Positions 1 through 6,761 of a stretch of DNA of 33,413 nucleotides are shown here, one piece after another. Made by a program: the position numbers and the translations under genes. This DNA is from Paractinoplanes toevensis (GTDB lineage Bacteria > Actinomycetota > Actinomycetes > Mycobacteriales > Micromonosporaceae): the NCBI RefSeq assembly GCF_018332695.1, contig NZ_BOQN01000158.1, forward strand, positions 1-33,413, in the 5' to 3' direction. The stretch's first letter is position 1. Each line of letters begins with the position of its first letter. The notes beneath the pieces were generated by a model, which did not search any database, was not told where the DNA came from, and saw only the letters and a list, made by a program, of their open reading frames with translations.

Positions 1-1382
1 ATGGCCCGGCCGACGTCCGCCTGGGTGAACTGGGCGTTGGCGGTGGACGTGATGATGTTCGAGCCGTTCGTGAGGGTCACGTCCGTGGCGAACGTCCGGG
101 TCGGGTTGACCGACAGCACCGTCCCGCTGCTGACGGCGGCAGTTGGGGACTTGGCCAGGATGGCGCGGTTGGCGTCGATGACCGAGGCGATGTAGTTGCC
201 CGTGCCCAGGCCGGCCGCGCCGGTGACGGCCATGCCGACGTCGCCCTGGGTGAAGGACCCGGACGTGATGGTGAGGGTCGTGCCGCTGGTCGAGCCGGTC
301 ACGCTGTGCAGCGAGGCCTGCGTGACGCCGTTGCCGGCCAGGTAGAGGCTGCAGACCAGTTCCGCGTCGGAGACCACGAGGACGTTCTGGCACTCGGTGA
401 CCTGACCGTTGGTCTTCAGGCTGGCCGCCGTCTTGGTCGGGTCGTAGATGCCCTTGACCAGGTAGACGTGCGCACCGCTGTCGTCCGGCAGCTGGCCGGT
501 GGTGGTGCCGAAGGTCAGCCCCATGAACCTGGTGCCCGTCACCGAGATGTCGGTCGGGGTGGTCTTCGTGTTCGGCGCCGTGTTGGGCGTGACCCCGATG
601 CTGTCGGCGTAGGTGTACGCGTTCTTCTTGACGGCACTGCCACCCGCGGCCAGCTGGACCGAGACCGCGTACGGCCCACTCGGGGCGCGTAGCGGCACCG
701 TGCCCGTGAGGGACGTCGTGGTGGACGTGACATTGGTGAGCGGGTAGCCGCCGATGGCTGCGGTCATACCGCTGGCGGCGAAGTTCGTGCCGGTGATGGT
801 GATCGTGTTACCGCCCTGGGACGGCCCGGCGGCGGGGGAGACACCGGTGATCGTCGGCACCGCTCCGATGCTGTAGTTGGTAGTGCCGGCGGCGGTCTTC
901 GCGATCAGGCTGTTGGCGGTGCCGGTGTTGGTCGTGTTGTAGACGCACACGCTGTACGGCTCCGTGGCGTTGTTGTTACCCGCACCGAGGATCAGGGTGC
1001 TGGGTACCGCCACGGCCAGCTTGGTCGGCGAGATGATCCGGACGTCGCTCGCTGCGATAATGCCCGAGGCCGTCGCGTTGGCCGTGACCACGACGGCGGC
1101 TGGAGTCCCGTAGGCCGTGGTGCAGGCCTGGGTGCCGTCCGAGTCCCACTGGAACTCGACGAAGACACTGCCGGCGACGAACTGGTTGTTGACGCCGTCC
1201 GAGGTGAGCGTCAGGGTGTTGCCACCACCGGTCGGACCGACCGTCGCGCTCTGCGTGAGGTTGTCGGGCGTGGCGGCGTAGCTGGGCGTTGCGATGCCCA
1301 GACTGGTGAGGGTGGCCGCGCCGATTGCGGCTCCGAGCCGTAGGGCTGTTTTGCGGCGCGGGCGTACCTTCTGGTTTTCCAT
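1..1382 (-). CDS. Secreted IPT/TIG-domain surface protein, C-terminus cut by the window edge
   Basis: The minus-strand frame stays open from an ATG at 1382 to the window edge, giving 460 codons and no stop. An AGGAGG Shine-Dalgarno lies at 1389-1394. The N-terminus is basic (MENQKVRPRRKTALRLG), followed by a hydrophobic segment and a signal-peptidase-like site after SYA. A cysteine-pair module (TQACTTAYGTP to YSVCVYN), a canonical TIG domain (GVSPAAGPSQGGNTITITG) and the paralogue signature SVTPNTAPNTKTTPTDISVTG follow, then a second cysteine pair (TECQNVL to LVCSLYL). Two 'FTQGDVG/FTQADVG' modules are seen before the edge. It is a paralogue of the proteins at 2558-4816 and 6762-9185. Expected location is outside the cell; adhesion or an envelope-matrix role is inference only. 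Family membership is well supported, function is not. Confidence 0.85.
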   Translation of the reverse strand, partial: MENQKVRPRRKTALRLGAAIGAATLTSLGIATPSYAATPDNLTQSATVGPTGGGNTLTLTSDGVNNQFVAGSVFVEFQWDSDGTQACTTAYGTPAAVVVTANATASGIIAASDVRIISPTKLAVAVPSTLILGAGNNNATEPYSVCVYNTTNTGTANSLIAKTAAGTTNYSIGAVPTITGVSPAAGPSQGGNTITITGTNFAASGMTAAIGGYPLTNVTSTTTSLTGTVPLRAPSGPYAVSVQLAAGGSAVKKNAYTYADSIGVTPNTAPNTKTTPTDISVTGTRFMGLTFGTTTGQLPDDSGAHVYLVKGIYDPTKTAASLKTNGQVTECQNVLVVSDAELVCSLYLAGNGVTQASLHSVTGSTSGTTLTITSGSFTQGDVGMAVTGAAGLGTGNYIASVIDANRAILAKSPTAAVSSGTVLSVNPTRTFATDVTLTNGSNIITSTANAQFTQADVGRA

Positions 1383-1480
1383 AGATGGGCCTCCTGCGGT
1401 CCGTGGACCGCTTTGGGTGTGATTTGTGGCCCGGAGCGGATCGGATGTCGTCGGGCCGTCTCGCCGGAAGCGTAACTAAA
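1383..1480 (-). promoter_or_regulatory. 5' leader shared with the TIG paralogues
   Basis: Read on the minus strand, this leader has the 19-nt block GTTACGCTTCCGGCGAGAC (1476 to 1458), identical to one upstream of the gene at 4816 (4912 to 4894). About 60 nt further on is a perfect inverted repeat, GCGGTC-CACG-GACCGC, ending directly at the AGGAGG Shine-Dalgarno. Block-to-start distance is 95 nt here and 97 nt at the second gene. The hairpin could affect access to the ribosome site. No known riboswitch class is recognised. Confidence 0.55.
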
Positions 1481-1819
1481 CATGAAGGCCCGAATCCGCG
1501 GAACGATAAAGCCCGTGACCTCGGTCGGAGGCGTCCATTCCGCCATTTCCGCGAGAATTCGTGGACGGGGTGCTTCGATGAAATGTCAGTCCTTATCGAG
1601 AGCGTCGATGCGCCTTTTGCCGGGCCCGGGAAGCGGCGCGGGGCCGAAGCCCCGCACCACCGAGCGAGCCGTTGTGGCCGTCGGCCAGGGCTTCGTCGTT
1701 CCCGGCGAACTCTCAGGTGCCAGTCGCAAGTTTTGCCATGTTTTGTCCGGTGCGTTGCGACCATGAGGTTTCGGCGGTCCGCCCCTGGCGGACCCACAAC
1801 CGAGACCAAGGGAAGTGAC
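1481..1819. other. Divergent intergenic region
   Basis: This region separates the first TIG gene (minus) from the exported protein at 1820 (plus), so promoters for both should lie here; no convincing -35/-10 pair was identified. A perfect 8-bp hairpin with a CCT loop (GGTCCGCC 1776-1783, GGCGGACC 1787-1794) lies 25 nt before the start at 1820 and resembles the GGTCC/GGACC hairpins of the TIG leaders. Open frames across it look like chance readings of GC-rich DNA. Confidence 0.4.
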
Positions 1820-2476
1820 ATGAGCATCGAAGACGACGGCGTCCAGCGGCCGAGAGTCAGCCGCCGGCGCAAGCAACTCGCGGGCGTGATCGGACTGGCC
1901 GCCGTGCTGGGCGGCGGCGCCTACGCGATCACTTCGGCGACACTCGGCGACAACTCGGCCAAGACCCAGAGCGTCGGCATGATCGACGCGGTGCCGACCG
2001 AGTCCTCCGCACCGGCGAAGCAGGCCCTTCCGAAGGCCTCGGCCAGCAGCTTCGCCGACGATCAGAAGCGGATCAAGGCGGCCCGGGAGGCCGCGGCCAA
2101 AGCCCGCAACCCGGTGCGGCATGCACGGACGGCGGCGTCCGTGGCCGCGCCGGAGCGGGGCAACGTCACCGTGACGAACACCGGGTCGCTCAAGGAGGGT
2201 GGCTCGATGCGGGTCGTGTCCGCGCCGTACGACCTGACCGGTCAGCGGGAGATGCTGTGGATCGCCGAGCCGGGCCGCCGCGTGGGTGACGCACGGTGCA
2301 CCTCGACGATCCAACTTTCCAACGAGGGCGAGCCGGCGGAGCGGCCGACGCTGCTGCTGTGCTACCGCACCTCGGCGAAGAAGAGCGTGATCACCGTCGC
2401 GGTGGTGCCGACCGGCCGGCCGGACGCGGCGAAGAGCGTCGCGGCGCTCGATCAGCAGTGGGCAAAGATGAACTGA
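1820..2476 (+). CDS. Single-pass exported/membrane-anchored protein of unknown function
   Basis: 218 aa from the ATG at 1820, chosen because AAGGGA lies just upstream and the frame before it is not protein-like. The first 20 residues are charged (RRRKQ), followed by one hydrophobic segment at about 20-43 (AGVIGLAAVLGGGAYAITSA). That fits a signal anchor or uncleaved signal. Residues about 55-115 are Ala/Ser/Lys-rich and probably extended (KRIKAAREAAAKARN). The C-terminal half is a compact globular region with two cysteines (ARCTSTIQLS and LLLCYRTS) that could form a disulfide. No family is recognised. It lies between two TIG genes and has a strong terminator after it, so it is probably monocistronic. 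An envelope role is plausible from context only. Confidence 0.75.
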   Translation: MSIEDDGVQRPRVSRRRKQLAGVIGLAAVLGGGAYAITSATLGDNSAKTQSVGMIDAVPTESSAPAKQALPKASASSFADDQKRIKAAREAAAKARNPVRHARTAASVAAPERGNVTVTNTGSLKEGGSMRVVSAPYDLTGQREMLWIAEPGRRVGDARCTSTIQLSNEGEPAERPTLLLCYRTSAKKSVITVAVVPTGRPDAAKSVAALDQQWAKMN

Positions 2477-2497
2477 GCGCCTCGGGCGGATACGGGA

Positions 2498-2534
2498 CAG
2501 CGGCCCGGAGCGAAAGCTCCGGGCCGCTGCTTTG
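2498..2534. terminator. Rho-independent terminator between convergent genes
   Basis: A perfect 14-bp stem (2498-2511 with 2516-2529) is closed by a GAAA tetraloop and followed on the plus strand by CTTTGG. It lies 21 nt after the stop at 2476 and 28 nt before the minus-strand stop at 2558, so it can serve both. The T-run is weak. Confidence 0.75.
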
Positions 2535-2557
2535 GTGCTAAGTGCGGATCTTCTCGA

Positions 2558-4816
2558 TCAGAACGAGGAGACCGTGAAGGTCGAGCCGCTCGAGATCATG
2601 CTCTGGATGTAGGTGGCATCCGAGCCGTTGGCACCGACTGCCGTGTTGCTGACGTAGGTCAGGTTGTAGGCACCCTCGGGCACCGGCAGGGTCAGCGACA
2701 GGACGTCCGCGGCCGCACCGGTGACCAGAGCACTGGCGTTGCTCGTGAGCTCGACGTGGGTCGAGTCGGTGTAGGTCGCGATGGTGTCCGCCGTCATGCC
2801 GGCGACCGCCAGGGTCTTACCCACGTCGGTCGCGGCGAAGGTGCCGGCGGTGGCCGTGACGACCTTGCTGCCGGTGCCGGTGCTGGTGACGGTCAGCGAC
2901 CGAATCGACGGCGCCGAGAAGGTGGCCGTGATGGTCCCCGTACCAGTGGCGTTGTTCGACAGCAGGACGTTGTCCACGTCGATGTAACGGGCGACCGTCG
3001 TTCCCGCCGGAATATTGGTACCGGTCACGACCGTGCCGACCAGGGCGTTGGTGAACCCGTGGGCGGAGTCGGTGAGCACCCGGCTGCCCGCGGTGCTGCC
3101 GCTCGTGGCGATGGCCACCGGTGCCACCGACGCGGCGTAGTCGCTGCCGTCCGAGAGCAGACGCTTGGTCAGGTCGAGCGTGCAGATGGCCTCGGTGTCG
3201 GTGAGGACCAGGACGTTGCCGCACTCGGCGACCGGCGGGTTCGCCCGGTTGGCCGAGACCGCCGACGGGTCGTAGCTGCCGCGGGCCAGCACGAAGTGCG
3301 AGCCGGTCAGCAGGCCGGTCTGCCAGTTGGCGCTCTGGAAGCCGACGCCGTTCACGACGACGTCCACCGCCTTGGTGTTCGGGGCCGTGTTCGGGCTCAC
3401 CCTGAGGGCCGCGGTGTACGAGTACGCGTTGGACAGGGTGAACGAGCCCGCGTCGGTGGTGAGAACCAGCGCGACGTTGTTGGCCGGGGCGTGCTGCGGC
3501 GTCTTCGCGGAGAACGCCGTGGCGTTGATCGGCGTGATGTCGGTCAGGGCCACGCCACCGAGGGTGGCGGTGATCTTGCCGGTCTCGATCGGAAGAGCGG
3601 TACCGGTCACGACGATCTTGCTGCCGCCCAGAGCCGGACCGGCCTTCGGGCTGACCCCAGTGGCCGACGGCACGGTGGTGAGGGTGTACATGCCGCTGGC
3701 GATCAGCGCCGAGCCGACGGTCTGGCCGTTGTAGACGCAGAGGTTCCACGTCTGGGAGGCGTCCGGCGCGTTGGTGAACAGCGGCGGCACGGTGACCGCC
3801 AGGCGGGAGTCCGTCAGCTTACGGGTCTTGTTCGCGGCGACCGCGACACCGCCGACGACGCTGCCACCGTTACCACCGGCGGCGATGCCGGCCGGGGTGG
3901 TGTAAGTGGCCTGGCACGCGATGGACTGGAAGTACACGCCCGGAGTGTCGACACCGGCCAGGAACTGGTTCGGCGACGTGATGTTCAGGCCGTTGTTACC
4001 GCCGTAGGGGCCGGTGTTCTGGCTCAGCTGGAGCTGGCCGGCGTTGAATGCCGCCTGCGAGATCAGCGTGCTGGACCCGGCCGCGCCGTTGTACAGACAC
4101 ACCTGGTACGGCGACATCAGGCCGGTCGTGGACGTGACGCCCGCGGGTGTCGTCACCGTGGCCGAACCGTCCGCGTTCTTGGTTACGGTCGCCGTCGTGT
4201 TGGCGGTCGGCGTTCCGTAGGCGGCCGGGCACTCGGTGCCGGAGGCGAAGATGGCGCCGACGGTGGTGACGCCGGTGAAGATCGGGTAGCTCGCCTGCGG
4301 CGTGATGGTGACCACGTCGCCGCCGCCGGTGATACCGGCGGCCGGGCTCAGCGTCGGCACGTAGCCGACCGACAGCGTCCAGTTGTTGGCGTTGGCGCCG
4401 CTCGTAACGGTGTTCTGAAGCGAGCTGGTGCCGACCGTGTTGCCCGCGTAGACGCAGACGAACCATTTCTTCAGCTGCCCGTTCGCACCGGCCGCCGCGG
4501 TGGGCACGACGAAAGCCACGACAGAGGTGGTCTGGGTGCCCGAGATCGTCGGGGCGAGAACGGACGCGCTCGTCGTCTGATACTTGGCGTTACACGCCGT
4601 GGATTGCAGCTCGACCACGCTCGTGGCTGCCGTGAACGGCGTGGCGGTGGTATCCGTCACGGTGACGACATCGGTGGGCGCCGCGATGGTCTTGCTGATG
4701 CTGACCGCAGCGAACGCTGCGTTCGGTGCGACCAGGAGGGCGGCCGCGACCGCTCCGGTCGACAGCCCGGCGGCTACGGCAAGCCGTGATCGGGCGAATG
4801 ACTTGGACTTGCGCAT
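2558..4816 (-). CDS. Secreted multi-domain IPT/TIG cell-surface protein
   Basis: 752 aa. A basic N-terminus (MRKSKSFARSR) and hydrophobic stretch lead to a signal-peptidase site near residue 36 (NAAFA-AVS). Three successive beta modules each hold a cysteine pair of the form C-x3-Y ... CVY/CLY (STACNAKYQ/WFVCVYAG; TECPAAYGTP/YQVCLYNG; IACQATYTTP/WNLCVYNG). A TIG domain (GVSPKAGPALGGSKIVVTG) and the conserved RVSPNTAPNTK segment follow, then a fourth pair (AECGNVL/AICTLDL). Two 'ADVG'-type modules are placed before the final strands, and the protein ends STFTVSSF. There is no LPXTG motif or C-terminal membrane segment, so wall attachment, if any, must be non-sortase. An AGGAGG lies 9 nt before the ATG. 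Likely an extracellular matrix or adhesion protein; ligand unknown. Confidence 0.85.
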   Translation of the reverse strand: MRKSKSFARSRLAVAAGLSTGAVAAALLVAPNAAFAAVSISKTIAAPTDVVTVTDTTATPFTAATSVVELQSTACNAKYQTTSASVLAPTISGTQTTSVVAFVVPTAAAGANGQLKKWFVCVYAGNTVGTSSLQNTVTSGANANNWTLSVGYVPTLSPAAGITGGGDVVTITPQASYPIFTGVTTVGAIFASGTECPAAYGTPTANTTATVTKNADGSATVTTPAGVTSTTGLMSPYQVCLYNGAAGSSTLISQAAFNAGQLQLSQNTGPYGGNNGLNITSPNQFLAGVDTPGVYFQSIACQATYTTPAGIAAGGNGGSVVGGVAVAANKTRKLTDSRLAVTVPPLFTNAPDASQTWNLCVYNGQTVGSALIASGMYTLTTVPSATGVSPKAGPALGGSKIVVTGTALPIETGKITATLGGVALTDITPINATAFSAKTPQHAPANNVALVLTTDAGSFTLSNAYSYTAALRVSPNTAPNTKAVDVVVNGVGFQSANWQTGLLTGSHFVLARGSYDPSAVSANRANPPVAECGNVLVLTDTEAICTLDLTKRLLSDGSDYAASVAPVAIATSGSTAGSRVLTDSAHGFTNALVGTVVTGTNIPAGTTVARYIDVDNVLLSNNATGTGTITATFSAPSIRSLTVTSTGTGSKVVTATAGTFAATDVGKTLAVAGMTADTIATYTDSTHVELTSNASALVTGAAADVLSLTLPVPEGAYNLTYVSNTAVGANGSDATYIQSMISSGSTFTVSSF

Positions 4817-4912
4817 GCGAGGTCCTCCTACGGGTCCGATGGACCGCGTCTATGGATGGGTGAGCCCGGACACTCGATGAGCAGTCGCGGGCTGTCTCGC
4901 CGGAAGCGTAAC
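4817..4912 (-). promoter_or_regulatory. 5' leader of the second TIG gene
   Basis: The leader starts with the same 19-nt block as the first TIG gene (4912 to 4894). It ends with a hairpin GGTCC-ATC-GGACC directly before TAGGAGG and the ATG at 4816. The final stretch AGGAGGACCTCGC before the ATG is nearly the same in the third paralogue (AGGAGAACCTCGC), so sequence near the start codon is conserved as well as the hairpin position. Confidence 0.55.
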
Positions 4913-5016
4913 GATTCGTGGTTGCCTAGTAGCAAAGAGTCACGAATTTCTCTTGATGTCGGACAGGTCGGACATCGGCGCGGAGGCAGGCTGCATCCTG
5001 CCGCGCCGCCCCCCGG

Positions 5017-5045
5017 TTGCCGCCCCGGAGCGGAAATAAACTATT
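5017..5045 (+). promoter_or_regulatory. Candidate promoter of the DUF1540 gene
   Basis: TTGCCG (5017-5022), a 17-nt spacer and ACTATT (5040-5045) form a reasonable sigma-70-type promoter. The predicted start point, near 5052, falls inside the iron box. The remainder of the 338-nt region 4817-5154 holds the minus-strand TIG leader and no further gene. Confidence 0.4.
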
Positions 5046-5047
5046 GC

Positions 5048-5066
5048 TTAGGCGTGCCTTACCTAA
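5048..5066 (+). promoter_or_regulatory. IdeR/DmdR-type iron box
   Basis: The 19-nt site TTAGGCGTGCCTTACCTAA matches the actinobacterial iron-box consensus TTAGGTTAGSCTAACCTAA at about 15 positions, with both outer arms (TTAGG and CCTAA) intact. It is 89 nt upstream of the start at 5155 and overlaps the predicted transcription start. This implies repression by the Fe(II)-loaded regulator and expression under iron limitation. The regulator itself is not in the window. Confidence 0.7.
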
Positions 5067-5154
5067 ACAAATTTAACCGTGGTGTAGTTCGAATTCGATC
5101 GTGGAATGGATTACTGTCGTCGTGTAGCGGGATGCGAAAACAGGAGGCCTCGAC

Positions 5155-5445
5155 ATGACTCAGATGCTGGAAATGCCGCGGGTGCAGACGTGCTCGGTGA
5201 CCCAGTGCGGTTACAACCACGATGGGTGTACCGCCTTCGCGATCACCATCGGCAGCCGTAACTCGGAGTGCGACACGTTCGTCGACAGCGCCGACAAGGG
5301 CGGCATGGGCAAGGCGTTGGCGCAGGTGGGAGCGTGCAAGCGGGCCGAGTGCGTGCACAACACCGACCTCGAGTGCCACGCGCCGGCCATCGTCGTCGGT
5401 GAGTCGGGCGACGCTGCCGACTGCCTGACCTACGAAGCCAAGTAA
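5155..5445 (+). CDS. DUF1540-family small cysteine-rich protein
   Basis: 96 aa, ATG at 5155 with AGGAGG at 5142-5147. There are two cysteine clusters of the DUF1540 type: CSVTQCGYNHDGC near residues 12-24 with a further Cys in NSECDTF, and CKRAECVHNTDLEC near 62-75 with a last Cys in DCLTY. The spacing, with Asn-His/His-Asn beside the cysteines, suggests metal binding; this is inference. Length fits actinobacterial two-repeat DUF1540 proteins. There is no signal peptide, so it is presumably cytosolic. The iron box upstream suggests induction when iron is scarce, and a strong terminator follows, so it is monocistronic. Possible roles are metal buffering or a small redox protein; neither is established. 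Confidence 0.85.
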   Translation: MTQMLEMPRVQTCSVTQCGYNHDGCTAFAITIGSRNSECDTFVDSADKGGMGKALAQVGACKRAECVHNTDLECHAPAIVVGESGDAADCLTYEAK

Positions 5446-5458
5446 GCCTTTCCTAATT

Positions 5459-5499
5459 CGCGCCCGCCGCCTCCAGTCGGAGGCGGCGGGCGCGTTTTT
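5459..5499 (+). terminator. Strong intrinsic terminator
   Basis: A perfect 16-bp GC stem (5459-5474 with 5479-5494) with an AGTC loop is followed by five T. It starts 14 nt after the DUF1540 stop. Confidence 0.92.
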
Positions 5500-5622
5500 A
5501 TTTCATTTACGTAGGTTAGCCTTCCTTTTGCCGAGCGCCTGCCGGAGCGCCTGTCGGCGTACGCCGGAAAAGCGCTGCGGAGCGCGATTTTTTCGCCGGT
5601 TTTCGCAGCAGGGGTAAGGGGA

Positions 5623-5680
5623 TTGCCCGCCGGACCCGACGCTCGTAGCTTGTAAGTAGGCACTTACTTACAAGGAGGGG
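5623..5680 (+). promoter_or_regulatory. Promoter, TetR operator and ribosome site of the PPOX-TetR operon
   Basis: TTGCCC (5623-5628), 17 nt and TAGCTT (5646-5651) form the promoter. A perfect 9-bp inverted repeat, TTGTAAGTA (5650-5658) and TACTTACAA (5665-5673), covers the end of the -10 and the predicted start point. It runs straight into the Shine-Dalgarno AAGGAGGGG (5672-5680). The palindrome is of a size and type bound by TetR dimers, and a TetR gene is the second gene of the unit, so autorepression is the simple reading. Confidence 0.75.
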
Positions 5681-5682
5681 TC

Positions 5683-6066
5683 ATGCGGGTGGAGGAGCTG
5701 TCGAAGGAGAAGGCCGTGCTGCTGGAGACGCGTAAGCGGGACGGCAGCTGGGTCGGCACACCGGTGAGCATCGTGGTCGAGGACGGCCGGGCGTTCTTCA
5801 AGTCCTACGACGCGTCGGGCAAGGCCAAGCGACTGCGAAACTTCCCGGAGGTCCGGGTGGCGCCGTGCACGATGCGCGGGCGGGTCACCGGCGAGCAGGT
5901 GCCCGGGCGGGCTACCTTGCTCGGCGAGGAGAGTTCCGACGCCAAGCGGGCCGCATCGCTGCTGGCGCGTAAACATCCCCTGCTGCAGGGCCGGATCGTG
6001 CCGGCCATGCATCGTCGCAAGGGGTGGCGGACGCTGTTCTACGAGTTGACGCTGGAGCCGAGCTGA
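5683..6066 (+). CDS. PPOX-class F420-dependent oxidoreductase
   Basis: 127 aa, the usual length for small actinobacterial PPOX-class proteins with a split beta-barrel flavin/F420-binding fold. Recognisable parts are GTPVSIVVEDGRAFFKSYDASGKAKRLRNFPEV near residues 24-57, where the Lys/Arg-rich strand normally contacts the cofactor phosphate, then RVAPCTMRGRVTG and a C-terminal FYELTLEP strand. It probably reduces a small organic substrate with F420H2; the substrate cannot be told from sequence. It is first in a two-gene unit with TetR, whose coding region overlaps its stop, and is controlled by the palindrome directly upstream. Pairing with a TetR repressor suggests response to a toxic or signalling compound. 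Confidence 0.85.
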   Translation: MRVEELSKEKAVLLETRKRDGSWVGTPVSIVVEDGRAFFKSYDASGKAKRLRNFPEVRVAPCTMRGRVTGEQVPGRATLLGEESSDAKRAASLLARKHPLLQGRIVPAMHRRKGWRTLFYELTLEPS

Positions 6067-6629
6067 GCACGAAAGACGCGATCGTCGCCGCCGCGATGGA
6101 GATGTTCGGGCGGCAGGGCTACCACGCCACCACCATCGCCCAGATCGAGGCGGCGGCGGGGCTGTCGGCCGGGGCCGGTGGGCTCTATCGGCACTTCAAG
6201 AGCAAGCGGGCGCTCCTCGAGGAAGGCCTCGACCGGCAGGCCGACGCGGGGGAACCGCTGCTGAGCTACCTCGCCGGCCCGCTCCCGGCCGAGCCGCGGG
6301 AGCGCCTGCTCGCGGTGCTGCGGGCCGGTCTCGCCCGATTGGCGGAGGAGCGCGACGTCAACCGCCTGCTGGTGCGAGATCTCGCGTCGTTCCCCGACCT
6401 GCTTGATCGCGTACGGGTCCGGGAACTGCGCCGGGTGCACCTGGCGGTGAGCGACTACCTGCGATCGGAGTTGCCGGCCGACCCGGATCCGGAGGCCCTC
6501 GCCGCGGTGGTGATGGCCGCCGTCAGCCACTACTGGATCATGTCGGACGTGTTCGGCGGGCGGCACCCGCACGAGATCGATGCCGAGCGTTTCCTCGGCG
6601 CTGTTGCGCGCCTGGTCGTCCCCGGCTGA
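6063..6629 (+). CDS. TetR-family transcriptional repressor
   Basis: About 188 aa. The helix-turn-helix spans roughly residues 3-48 (KDAIVAAAMEMFGRQGYH, then IAQIEAAAGLSAGAGGLYRHFKSK), followed by a helical ligand domain. The start is uncertain. A GTG at 6024 lies 39 nt upstream but lacks a spaced ribosome site and would add 13 residues unlike the family. A CTG at 6063 overlaps the PPOX stop as CTGA and has GGAG six nucleotides upstream, giving the normal TetR N-terminus. I prefer the CTG start; automated pipelines would likely choose GTG. It probably represses its own operon through the 5650-5673 palindrome. The effector is unknown. Confidence 0.85.
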   Translation: MSTKDAIVAAAMEMFGRQGYHATTIAQIEAAAGLSAGAGGLYRHFKSKRALLEEGLDRQADAGEPLLSYLAGPLPAEPRERLLAVLRAGLARLAEERDVNRLLVRDLASFPDLLDRVRVRELRRVHLAVSDYLRSELPADPDPEALAAVVMAAVSHYWIMSDVFGGRHPHEIDAERFLGAVARLVVPG

Positions 6630-6699
6630 GGTCACCGGTCTGTCTTTTCCGGGCGTTCGACCAATGCGATTACTCTTCGGAAACGCTCGGATACGCAGC

Positions 6700-6761
6700 G
6701 TTACGCTCGGCCGGTGTCCGGCGGGCCTCATCCGCGGACCTCCGCTGTAGGAGAACCTCGC
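6700..6761 (+). promoter_or_regulatory. 5' leader of the third TIG gene
   Basis: GTTACGCT at 6700-6707 matches the first 8 nt of the block in the other two leaders. A hairpin GCGGA-CC-TCCGC lies just before TAGGAG and the ATG at 6762. The stem sequence differs from those of the other two leaders but the position is the same. This leader is about 30 nt shorter. Confidence 0.45.

Noticed and set aside
2756..4789. A 677-codon plus-strand open frame opposite the second TIG gene
   Set aside because: It is Arg/Gly-rich with no domain pattern, and lies antisense to a coherent secreted protein with a signal peptide and ribosome site. It is a GC-skew shadow.
4817..4912. The TIG leader as a c-di-AMP or c-di-GMP riboswitch
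   Set aside because: None of the conserved core sequences of those classes that I can recall is present.
5511..5529. A second iron box before the PPOX gene
   Set aside because: TAGGTTAG matches the left half well but the right half is poor (about 13 of 19), and it lies about 110 nt above the mapped-looking TetR promoter.
6024..6062. GTG at 6024 as the TetR start
   Set aside because: AAGGGG is directly adjacent to the GTG with no spacing, and the added residues are out-of-family and lie wholly inside the PPOX gene. It remains possible.
6680..6704. ECF sigma-type promoter (GGAAAC ... CGTT) before the third TIG gene
   Set aside because: The spacing is short (14 nt) and the GGAAAC part is absent upstream of the other two paralogues, so it does not explain the shared block.
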